DNA of 41,963 nucleotides from an uncultured Sulfurovum sp. (GTDB lineage Bacteria; Campylobacterota; Campylobacteria; Campylobacterales; Sulfurovaceae): NCBI GenBank assembly GCA_902727895.1, contig CACVAP010000026.1, positions 1 to 41,963 of the forward strand, read 5' to 3'. Shown piece by piece: positions 7,915 to 14,168 of this stretch (position 1 is its first letter; each line of letters starts with the position of its first letter). The notes under the pieces were generated by a model. It saw only the letters and a program-made list of their open reading frames with translations, ran no database searches and was not told where the DNA came from. The position numbers and the translations under genes were made by a program.

Positions 7915-7942
7915 TAACAAACTAATTTAAGGAAATAAATAG

Positions 7943-8299
7943 ATGTATGAACAAATGTATAAGTTAGATGAGGTTATAGAGTTTTTTAAAAATGAAGACT
8001 TATATAACATAGAGGAAGATAGAATAAAAGAGATGTATGGTTTCATTTCAAATCCATACCTTAGAGTTAATGATACAGATAAACAATGGGTTGCTTATAC
8101 AAGTCAAGAATCAGAAGTTACTACTGTAGCAAACGCAATGAAAGAAATTTTTAGATATTCACGTTTAGCATGGACAAAGGAAGAAGACAAAGTTATTGAT
8201 ACGATACATCAAGTGGGGGATATCTTTATTCAAAATCAAACAACAATGAAACCTAGAATACCTTTTTATATAATAGTTTTAGATAAATTAAAAGACTAA
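7943..8299 (+). CDS. Hypothetical protein, 118 residues
   Basis: A soluble 118-residue protein beginning MYEQMYKLDEVIEFF, mostly helical, with no signal peptide or recognisable motif. The start is well supported by promoter and RBS. It is divergent from the DUF262 operon and could be its regulator or an accessory factor, but this rests only on position. The downstream small frame-disrupted gene starts 5 nt after its stop, so they may be one transcript. Confidence 0.6.
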   Translation: MYEQMYKLDEVIEFFKNEDLYNIEEDRIKEMYGFISNPYLRVNDTDKQWVAYTSQESEVTTVANAMKEIFRYSRLAWTKEEDKVIDTIHQVGDIFIQNQTTMKPRIPFYIIVLDKLKD

Positions 8300-8303
8300 A
8301 AAA

Positions 8304-8544
8304 ATGAATACTTTGAAACAAAAAGCTAGTTATAACAACCCTAATGCTCCTAGTGTCACTAATACAGTTGAAGACATCTTAAAGAATTTAAAAATAGAAC
8401 GAATACTTTATCAAGGTAGTGATAAAGTATTCGTTCTATTATAATGATCGATATATCCCTATTTTAGAAGATAAAAAACCTATTCTAAATAATGAGAAGA
8501 CAGCAATAAAAAGTTTAACGGATATCTTGTCTAATGAAGCATAA
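8304..8544 (+). pseudogene. Small gene interrupted by a +1 frameshift
   Basis: An ATG at 8304 opens a 46-residue frame (MNTLKQKASYNNPNAPSVTN...) ending with TAA at 8442-8444. The next frame is open from 8398 to a TAA at 8542-8544 and reads YNDRYIPILEDKKPILNNEK, which looks coding. Joining the two near 8436-8442 gives one protein of about 79 residues. The point of change coincides with the right arm of a 21-bp perfect hairpin. It may be a decayed gene, a sequencing indel or, less likely, a programmed shift. No family is recognised. Confidence 0.4.
8393..8440 (-). terminator. 21-bp perfect inverted repeat, probable terminator of the dprA operon
   Basis: Positions 8393-8413 are perfectly complementary to 8420-8440, with a 6-nt loop AGGTAG. 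On the minus strand the hairpin is followed by ATTTTTAAATT, so it can act as a U-tract terminator for the leftward dprA-phosphoribosyltransferase operon, about 145 nt past its stop. On the plus strand the following sequence is poor in T. The arm length is well above that of a usual terminator. Confidence 0.65.
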
Positions 8545-8584
8545 AGTCGTTTGATAGGGTATCTCAAAGAGACTGTAAAATAAA

Positions 8585-9193
8585 CTATTCCCTATAACTA
8601 TACAAAGCAAGAAAAACACCAACAACTCTTTCTACTCGGCTATCGTTTTGTAAAATGATTTCCTTAGAAACTTTAAAATGTGTGCCTGTAGTTAGAATAT
8701 CATCTATAAAAACTACTATAGCAGTAGGTGGATATTTAAAACCTACCCATTTCAAATTATTTTTAATTGATTCTTCATCCCTATTCCCTCCATCATGAGA
8801 AGGGATAGTGTCTCTTATAACTTCAATGGGTCTTTCAATAATAACAGTCGGACAATACTTTTTAAAAAGTTCTAAAGTTTTATCAATTCTATCGTTGTAG
8901 TCTGGAGAGTCTGTACGTTTTGAAGTAGGAGCAATAACTATCGTAAATTTATTTTCACAAAGCCCTTGAATCTCTGAAATTAAATTAGCAAACTTCTGAA
9001 CACTCTCTTCTCTATATCGCCATGAAGCTGTTCCTCTTTTTGAGATAGGCTGTTTAAAATTAAATACCAATTGATTTGAACTAGAAGCCGAATATCCACC
9101 ATCAGTATAATCTAAAAAATAATAACACTCATCCGTAGCAGAAAGATTATATCTTTTTGAGAGTAGCTCTTTATCACACTTAATAAGACCCAT
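8585..9193 (-). CDS. ComF-like phosphoribosyltransferase-fold protein
   Basis: A 202-residue protein with a type I phosphoribosyltransferase PRPP loop: VVFIDDILTTGTH at residues 160-172 has the paired acidic residues (DD) and the T-T-G-T of the family. The N-terminal half is unlike standard ComF (no zinc-binding cysteines). Its ATG overlaps the TAA of the dprA-like gene (TAATG), so the two are translationally coupled. ComF and DprA are both linked to DNA uptake and handling, yet this pair stands in a defence region of a mobile element. Which substrate it binds, or whether it is catalytic, cannot be told. Confidence 0.75.
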   Translation of the reverse strand: MGLIKCDKELLSKRYNLSATDECYYFLDYTDGGYSASSSNQLVFNFKQPISKRGTASWRYREESVQKFANLISEIQGLCENKFTIVIAPTSKRTDSPDYNDRIDKTLELFKKYCPTVIIERPIEVIRDTIPSHDGGNRDEESIKNNLKWVGFKYPPTAIVVFIDDILTTGTHFKVSKEIILQNDSRVERVVGVFLALYSYRE

Positions 9194-10050
9194 TAAAGAT
9201 TATCCCAAATATCAGACTCATTATATACACGAATAGCACCCTTCGCTAAAAACTTATGCGGCCAGGAAAGATTCGGTTGCTCAAAACAAGAGTTTAAAAT
9301 AAAAAGTTTTCTACCCATACTAATACAAGCTCTGGCTTGTGTTAATGTACCACTGGTATCAGAAGCCTCTACAATAATGGTTGCATCAGACACAGCAGCC
9401 ATTATTGTATTTCTTTGAGGAAAGTAAAATTTCTTTGTTTGAAAAGGCTCTTTTGAATAACGATAAATAGGAACGTGACTTAAAAGAAGATGCTCTTTTG
9501 CTACTAACTCTTGTAATTGTTTATTCTTTTTAGGATAGGCTTGATTAATAGGTGTACCTATAATCCCAATTACTTTTCCCCCAAGCTTTATGGTTTCAGT
9601 CATTGCAGCAGTATCAATACCCTCTGCTAGTCCAGAGACAACAATATACTCTTTCTCTTTTAAAACTTTTGCTAATCTTCTAGCTCGTTTTTCTCCATTA
9701 GGTGTTGCCTTTCTCGCTCCTACAATAGAGATACGTTTAGGAGCATCTAATAAGCCCAAATCACCTTGATAATAAAGTAATTTAATTTTATGTTTTGGAT
9801 CTTGAAGAGCAAAAGGGTATTGATAATTTTCAGCCGTTAAAATAGAGAAGTCGCGGTCTATATTCATAAGATAAGTATCTATTTCATCTTTACGACTTAA
9901 ATCTTCTAAATTAAATTGTGCTTTAGAGGGAACAGAAATACCCTCTAAATATTCAGATACTTTTTTTAACGTAGCACCTTGTCTTGACCAAAGGGTCTCA
10001 TAAGAGAGTAATTCATCATAGGGAGATACTGCACCTAAAAAAGCATTCAT
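9193..10050 (-). CDS. DprA-like SLOG (Rossmann-fold) protein
   Basis: A 285-residue protein with the DprA/Smf core: SIVGARKAT (residues 108-116, where standard DprA has GSR), VVSGLAEGID (137-146), and later FPQRNTIMAAVSDATIIVEA followed by TSGTLTQARA. DprA binds single-stranded DNA and loads RecA in transformation; the wider SLOG superfamily also senses nucleotides in conflict systems. The usual C-terminal winged helix is absent. I took ATG 10050 with AAGGAAGGAA just upstream, rather than 10071. The gene is followed at once by a phosphoribosyltransferase gene, a pairing suggesting a two-gene system and not the housekeeping dprA. Confidence 0.85.
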   Translation of the reverse strand: MNAFLGAVSPYDELLSYETLWSRQGATLKKVSEYLEGISVPSKAQFNLEDLSRKDEIDTYLMNIDRDFSILTAENYQYPFALQDPKHKIKLLYYQGDLGLLDAPKRISIVGARKATPNGEKRARRLAKVLKEKEYIVVSGLAEGIDTAAMTETIKLGGKVIGIIGTPINQAYPKKNKQLQELVAKEHLLLSHVPIYRYSKEPFQTKKFYFPQRNTIMAAVSDATIIVEASDTSGTLTQARACISMGRKLFILNSCFEQPNLSWPHKFLAKGAIRVYNESDIWDNL

Positions 10051-10323
10051 AGTATTCCTTCCTTTTATCATAATTATATTCTAACTAATATAATTGTATT
10101 CTAGCATATTAGAAAATAATGAGGAACATAAAAAAGAAAAAAGCAAACACCTTTTTATCTCCATACATTAGCCTAGAGACTAAAACAGATAAGAAAACCC
10201 ACCATATACTGGCATTCTAACAATGTAGAGAGATTCAAACTAAACCTGATAAAGCAAGTCCCTAAATTACAAAACAAACATTAAAGAACATAAAATGTTA
10301 ACCATCTATTAACAAAACCCCTG

Positions 10324-10329
10324 TATAAT
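10324..10329 (+). promoter_or_regulatory. -10 box of candidate small RNA 1
   Basis: TATAAT preceded by CTG lies exactly 7 nt before the left arm of the stem at 10336, placing the transcription start at the base of the stem. Confidence 0.55.
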
Positions 10330-10335
10330 TCTTCC

Positions 10336-10411
10336 TATGAAAGATGTGTAGGAAAATATTCTATACCTACCTACTCTCCCCTTTTTAAAGAAGCCTACAT
10401 CATCTTTCATA
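10336..10411 (+). ncRNA. Candidate small RNA 1 with C-rich loop
   Basis: TATGAAAGATG (10336-10346) pairs with CATCTTTCATA (10401-10411), and TGTAGG (10347-10352) pairs with CCTACA (10394-10399); one T is bulged at 10400. The roughly 40-nt interior is pyrimidine-rich and contains CTACTCTCCCCTTTTT. GTAGG can alternatively pair with CCTAC at 10366-10370. No ORF of any length fits. The outline (TATAAT, ATGAAAGA at the 5' end, TCTTTCA at the 3' end, CUCCCCUUU loop) repeats in candidate 2 on the other side of rep. This suggests regulatory RNAs that could mask G-rich ribosome binding sites. Confidence 0.55.
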
Positions 10412-10445
10412 AAATACCAAAAGTACCCTAGTTCTTAATTTAATT

Positions 10446-10721
10446 TTATCCTACTCCAAATTCAAAATCATTCTCTATCACCGCGATCAACTCATTCTTA
10501 TACAAAACATCCGATAAGTGTAATGATGTTTCAATACTAGAAACATTTTTCTGTGTAGCATCTAAATCATGCTTCTCTAAAAAACCTTCAATAAAAAAAG
10601 CCACCTCTTCCCCATTCTTTTTATTAAGTTTTACTTTAGCCTTATAGAGTAAATAATTATAAGATTTCTTATTTTTCTCCCACTGATATTTTTCTTTATC
10701 TAAAAATTTAATTATCAACAT
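10446..10721 (-). CDS. Hypothetical protein, 91 residues
   Basis: A 91-residue basic-then-acidic protein (MLIIKFLDKEKYQWEKNKKS...), well preceded by AAAGGGA 5 nt from the ATG. No signal peptide, membrane segment or family motif was seen. Its strand is opposite to the rep gene, and the two start regions diverge. It could be a small plasmid-control protein, but only by position. Confidence 0.55.
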   Translation of the reverse strand: MLIIKFLDKEKYQWEKNKKSYNYLLYKAKVKLNKKNGEEVAFFIEGFLEKHDLDATQKNVSSIETSLHLSDVLYKNELIAVIENDFEFGVG

Positions 10722-11085
10722 TATTTCCCTTTGTAGATTAATATTATCTATAAATTTTAATTATTTCTTTAATATTACTTTAAACTATAATACTAAAGTA
10801 TTTTTATGTAACTAAGTGTAGCAGAATAATTGAGACTTCTATATTGTTTATCTTTAAAAATAAACAACTTCACATTTATCTACTATATTTAGTAAGTATA
10901 AGACAAAATGTGACTAATTAACCACTCATCCAAAAGAGATACTTAAACTCAAAATTTTCCTAAAAAATGAAATCAAAAATCTCTATTTTTCATAAAAAAT
11001 AGCTATTTAAAGAGTAAATTCTACTTTAACGAGTTAAAATACAACTTACTCGTTAAAGTAGAATTTACTCGCTAAAAGGACAAAT
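10722..11085. other. AT-rich region upstream of rep, possible origin
   Basis: A 364-nt gap between divergent genes. It contains the inverted repeat TTGTTTAT/ATAAACAA (10844-10851 with 10860-10867), a wider pair CACATTT/AAATGTG and, at the right end, the 23-bp inverted repeat. I saw no convincing array of iterons of 18-22 bp, which Rep_3-type origins usually have. An origin here is inference from position and AT content. Confidence 0.35.
11012..11070. promoter_or_regulatory. 23-bp perfect inverted repeat, probable Rep operator
   Basis: Positions 11012-11034 are perfectly complementary to 11048-11070, with a 13-nt spacer. It ends 4 nt before the AAAGGA RBS of rep. Within it and just after, TTACTCGTTAAA (11046-11057) recurs as TTACTCGCTAAA (11065-11076), a 19-bp period. 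Rep_3 initiators commonly repress their own gene by binding an inverted repeat related to the iterons, which fits. As RNA it would form a hairpin that could limit access to the RBS. Confidence 0.65.
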
Positions 11086-11841
11086 ATGACCCGAACGGAA
11101 TGGAAAAGAAAGAAAAAAGAAGAGTTAGAAGCCCAAAAAAAAGAGACAAAAGCAAAACCAATTCAAAAAATCAATAATAGCTTTATAGAAAATGTTATTC
11201 ATGACAGTAATGTAACAGCACTAAAAACAGTTTGGTATCTCTCCTCTATACTCGAAGATTTTGATACAACAAAAGATATGGTGACCGTAACTATTGACCT
11301 AAGAAAGATGTTAAACTATACCAATCTAAATGCCCAAGACATAAGAGAAAACTTCAAAAATATGCAAAAAACCTCAATTACCTTTATTAATGAAGAAGAG
11401 GAATGGGAAGAGTACATTACACTCATACCACGTGTAGAGTTTGTATGGGGTAAGAAAATCATACACATCGATATCTATTCAAAGATTGCTAAACTCATTA
11501 TAGATGTTAAAAAACGATATACCCTACTGAACACAAGTGAGCTAATGAAGTTAAAGAAGAAACACTCTTTACGGCTACTCCCCATATTGAAGATGATACA
11601 AAGTAATAATGAAGAAACAAAACAGAAAAAAACGTATGTACTTGATGAGTTCAATGAGCTATTTGGAACGAACTATAAAAATCTAACCGATATAGAACGA
11701 AATATTCTCCTCCCTGCAAAAAAAGAATTGGAACATCACAAAATACAATCATTCAAGCATGAAATAAATTTTGACAACTTAGGAAAAGGTAGACCTAAAG
11801 CCATCTCTATTACCATAGAGCCAACAGTGACAACCTCTTAA
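11086..11841 (+). CDS. rep: Plasmid replication initiator, Rep_3-like
   Basis: A 251-residue protein with a lysine-rich N-terminal tail (residues 1-30), then a first winged-helix-like region (VIHDSNVTALKTVWYLSSIL at about 37-56, with two-residue pattern DLRKMLNY...DIRENFKNM), and a second one near residues 160-230 (LLPILKMI..., VLDEFNELFGTNYKNLTDIE, LLPAKKELEHH). This two-winged-helix plan and length match initiators of theta-replicating plasmids (RepA/RepB/Rep_3). The RBS AAAGGA is 5 nt from the ATG. It would bind origin repeats and its own operator at 11012-11070. I am fairly confident of the role, less of the exact family. Confidence 0.8.
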   Translation: MTRTEWKRKKKEELEAQKKETKAKPIQKINNSFIENVIHDSNVTALKTVWYLSSILEDFDTTKDMVTVTIDLRKMLNYTNLNAQDIRENFKNMQKTSITFINEEEEWEEYITLIPRVEFVWGKKIIHIDIYSKIAKLIIDVKKRYTLLNTSELMKLKKKHSLRLLPILKMIQSNNEETKQKKTYVLDEFNELFGTNYKNLTDIERNILLPAKKELEHHKIQSFKHEINFDNLGKGRPKAISITIEPTVTTS

Positions 11842-11893
11842 CATATTAACTTCTCATTCACCATTCATTGTCCAATGATTTATAAAAGTACTC

Positions 11894-11899
11894 TATAAT
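11894..11899 (+). promoter_or_regulatory. -10 box of candidate small RNA 2
   Basis: A perfect TATAAT hexamer ends 7 nt before the predicted 5' end at 11906. There is no good -35 box at 17 bp. Confidence 0.5.
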
Positions 11900-11905
11900 T
11901 TGAAG

Positions 11906-12004
11906 ATGAAAGAGATGGAAAAGAAATACTCCTTTGAAAATTTTCCATCATAGAGTGAGATTCTTCCTTTGTAATCCCTCCCCTTTACCACTCACTCTCT
12001 TTCA
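11906..12004 (+). ncRNA. Candidate small RNA 2 with three-way junction and C-rich loop
   Basis: A closing stem TGAAAGAGA (11907-11915) with TCTCTTTCA (11996-12004) encloses two hairpins. The first is TGGAAAA/TTTTCCA (11916-11922 with 11941-11947), whose loop holds ACTCCTTTG, complementary to an AAAGGAGT-type RBS. The second is GTGAG/CTCAC (11955-11959 with 11991-11995), whose 31-nt loop holds TCCCTCCCCTTTACC. This mirrors candidate 1. No significant ORF is present. It sits right after rep and before the next promoter, so it may control plasmid functions by masking ribosome binding sites. Confidence 0.55.
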
Positions 12005-12080
12005 AAATATGACAATTTGACATATTTATAAAACTCTTAAAAAATATTCTGTATAATCCAAACAAGTAAAGGAAAGCATC

Positions 12081-12203
12081 ATGCCAATTACCCTGTCTAT
12101 GTCTCTATCTGTAGGAATTATTCTATTTTTATTTTTTCTGTACAAAAGAAGAAAAAAAAGAAAGAAAAAGAGTACCATTCGCTATCCAATATTTCAAGAG
12201 TAA
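12081..12203 (+). CDS. 40-residue membrane peptide with polybasic tail
   Basis: It has its own TATAAT (12052-12057) and AAGGA RBS (12069-12073) seven nt before the ATG. Residues 1-21 form one membrane helix (SVGIILFLFFLY), then comes YKRRKKRKKKS and a short polar end. The form (single helix plus strong basic cluster) resembles small inner-membrane peptides, including type I toxins, but I cannot assign a family. Codons 24-28 run over an A8 tract (12152-12159), where a -1 shift would carry ribosomes into the long open frame of the next gene. It may therefore be the first part of a larger membrane-anchored protein. Confidence 0.55.
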   Translation: MPITLSMSLSVGIILFLFFLYKRRKKRKKKSTIRYPIFQE

Positions 12204-12232
12204 TACACGCAACAAGAAACAAGGAACAAACC

Positions 12233-12814
12233 ATAAGTACCTATAAATTTTTACCCAACAACAGAACGATTACAAAAGAAGACATCCAAGAGATAAATAT
12301 AGAGCATATAGACTTCAAGGTTTTTTCAGAAGAAGAACGACAAAGTATCAAGCTCATTACCTATGCTTCCATCATTAAGAATTTACTCAATTTACACAAT
12401 GAAGAGGAAAAAACAAAACTCATACAAAAACTCATAAGTGACTTCACTAAACTCTTTAAAAAGCGTGTTAAGACAGAAAAGGAACTTTGCCTACTCTCTG
12501 CCTTACTTTCTGAAAAACTTTGGGAAGATGCTACTAAAACTTATGAAGGATTAGAATTTAAAGTTGAATTATCAAATTTGGTTCTATGTATATGGCTTTT
12601 TGAAGAAAAAAAATTACAAAAACACTTTCTTTACAGTAAACAAAAAATAAGTAAAATTTCTAAAACACTAAAAAGTGATGATGCAGCTGCTGTAGAAAAA
12701 AACAATCGAACCCTAGCCAATCATATTAATCAAAACCTACATAAATACCTAGCACTAGAACTTCCAGAAAAGAAATCTTTTCTAACAAAACTCAAAAATA
12801 ATCCCCTTGTATAG
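12233..12814 (+). CDS. Hypothetical protein of about 193 residues without a standard start codon
   Basis: The frame is open from 12041 to the TAG at 12812-12814 and clearly coding (STYKFLPNNRTITKEDIQEI..., then a helical, lysine- and glutamate-rich body), but its first ATG, GTG or TTG is the TTG at 12578, in the middle. An AAGGA RBS (12221-12225) lies exactly 7 nt before an ATA at 12233, so a rare AUA start is possible. Otherwise a -1 shift at the A8 tract in the preceding 40-residue gene would produce a fusion of about 244 residues. A homopolymer sequencing error would have the same effect. No family is recognised; it follows rep in the plasmid-control region. Confidence 0.6.
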   Translation: MSTYKFLPNNRTITKEDIQEINIEHIDFKVFSEEERQSIKLITYASIIKNLLNLHNEEEKTKLIQKLISDFTKLFKKRVKTEKELCLLSALLSEKLWEDATKTYEGLEFKVELSNLVLCIWLFEEKKLQKHFLYSKQKISKISKTLKSDDAAAVEKNNRTLANHINQNLHKYLALELPEKKSFLTKLKNNPLV

Positions 12815-12883
12815 ATATATTAAATTTTAATTAATATTATAATATAATATTTTTATTAATTTAAAATTTATAAAAGGTTTCTT

Positions 12884-13552
12884 ATGAAAAAAATATTATC
12901 AACCATTATCCTACTAACCGTGACACTCTTCGCATTCAACAGCCAAACCTATATGAACAACAACTATTGTGACAAAATAATCAAAAATCCCTACTTTCAA
13001 GTCTGTTATGACTACAAACTCATGGGTGCTAGAACCATTACTTACACCCTAAATGCGAATAAAGTCAATGAAGTAAATATAAAAAAACGCCCAAGTTTTC
13101 ATACTGAAAAATCATTGGATAGAGCCTATAGAGTCTCTCCAAAATCTTATTCCAAAACAGGCTACGATAGAGGACACATGGCGAACGATGCTTCGTTTGA
13201 TTGGAGTATGAAAAGTTTAAATAGCACCTACACTATGGCAAACATTGTTCCGCAACATCCAAAGGTTAATAGATACCAATGGATTAAGGTTGAACGTTAT
13301 GCTCGAATGGTTGCTAGAAAACTAGGGACACTAAATATTGTCAATATTATTCAATATAGCCATAATCCTAAACGATTAAAAAAACAAAATATTGCTATCC
13401 CAAAAGGCTTTTACAAAATTCTATTTAATAAAGAAAAAAACTTTGAAAGATGCTTCTATTATAAAAACACCAGTAGCAGATACGATAAAAAAGACAAACT
13501 AAAAAAACATCTCATAGAATGTTCTCTTATTCAGCCTAATCTACTCTTTTAG
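12884..13552 (+). CDS. Secreted DNA/RNA non-specific endonuclease (NucA family)
   Basis: A 222-residue protein with a signal peptide (MKKILSTIILLTVTLFAFNS). The beta-beta-alpha-metal nuclease core is present: DRGHMA at residues 95-100 with catalytic His98, then the family segments ANIVPQ (119-124) and VNRYQWIKVE (128-137), where Asn129 is the expected metal ligand. Such enzymes degrade nucleic acid in the periplasm or outside; in Campylobacter, element-borne homologues (dns) block natural transformation. Four cysteines suggest disulfides in the mature protein. The gene has its own AT-rich leader and AAGG RBS, and ends against a structured repeat. Inference: it keeps competing DNA out of the host. 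Confidence 0.88.
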   Translation: MKKILSTIILLTVTLFAFNSQTYMNNNYCDKIIKNPYFQVCYDYKLMGARTITYTLNANKVNEVNIKKRPSFHTEKSLDRAYRVSPKSYSKTGYDRGHMANDASFDWSMKSLNSTYTMANIVPQHPKVNRYQWIKVERYARMVARKLGTLNIVNIIQYSHNPKRLKKQNIAIPKGFYKILFNKEKNFERCFYYKNTSSRYDKKDKLKKHLIECSLIQPNLLF

Positions 13553-13556
13553 ATTA

Positions 13557-13632
13557 GGGATTAGAACACGAAGTGTGAGTACCAAAGTACTCACCTCGAA
13601 GAGGTTCAAGCCCGACCCAAAGGGTAATCCCC
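13557..13632 (+). repeat. Structured repeat, copy B
   Basis: The closest relative of copy A. Outer stem GGGATT (13557-13562) with AATCCC (13626-13631); inner hairpins GTGAGTAC/GTACTCAC with loop CAAA (13575-13594), CCTC/GAGG (13594-13604) and ACCC/GGGT with loop AAA (13615-13625). It fills the whole gap between the convergent nuclease and 141-residue genes, where a two-way terminator would be expected, but it lacks T-runs. Confidence 0.7.
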
Positions 13633-13641
13633 ATAAATATA

Positions 13642-14067
13642 TTAAAGCTCAAACCCCTCAGCCTTACTCTCCCAATCAATTGATTTAATATGCTCTAAAA
13701 CAGCATCATCAATTGGCATAGGAAAATCATCTTGATACCATACAATTGTCAACCACGAACCATTATTACTTTCATCTCCAGTCAATACCGAAGACTCAAA
13801 TTGAGCGAAACAAGTAATATAGGGTAAACGAATAGCATCTTTATAACGCTTTATTTTTTTATCAATATTATCTAACTCTAAGGATACAGGAGGAACTAGG
13901 TAAGTACACTCTGCATTCATCTTCTCTAGGGCATAATTCATGTTATCTTCAATATACTCTTTATTCATCTCCTCATTAGGTACACCACAAAGCAACCCAC
14001 CATAAGTTTGATGTTGCCAAATACTCTCTAAATATATCTCTCTACCACTGTTTAATTTAATATTCAT
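13642..14067 (-). CDS. Conserved-looking hypothetical protein, 141 residues
   Basis: A soluble, acidic 141-residue protein (MNIKLNSGREIYLESIWQHQ...). The segments YGGLLCGVPN, RLPYITCFAQFES and SWLTIVWYQDDF look like conserved core strands, and the end is an acidic helix with WES. It gives the impression of a small stand-alone fold known only from hypothetical proteins, possibly an immunity-type protein, but I cannot name the family. It is separated from the giant gene upstream by about 100 nt and may be its read-through partner. Confidence 0.55.
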   Translation of the reverse strand: MNIKLNSGREIYLESIWQHQTYGGLLCGVPNEEMNKEYIEDNMNYALEKMNAECTYLVPPVSLELDNIDKKIKRYKDAIRLPYITCFAQFESSVLTGDESNNGSWLTIVWYQDDFPMPIDDAVLEHIKSIDWESKAEGFEL

Positions 14068-14168
14068 AAACTATTCTTTCATTATTTTATTCAATTAGAC
14101 TGATTATAGCAATTCGTAAATAATCGTTTGTTTTAAAAAATCATTTTACAACAATAAAGTTTCCTAAA

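Noticed and set aside
8393-8440. 21-bp hairpin as an integron attC site, telomere-resolution site or retron msd
   Set aside because: No RYYYAAC/GTTRRRY core sites, no integrase, protelomerase or reverse transcriptase gene in the window; a terminator explains it better.
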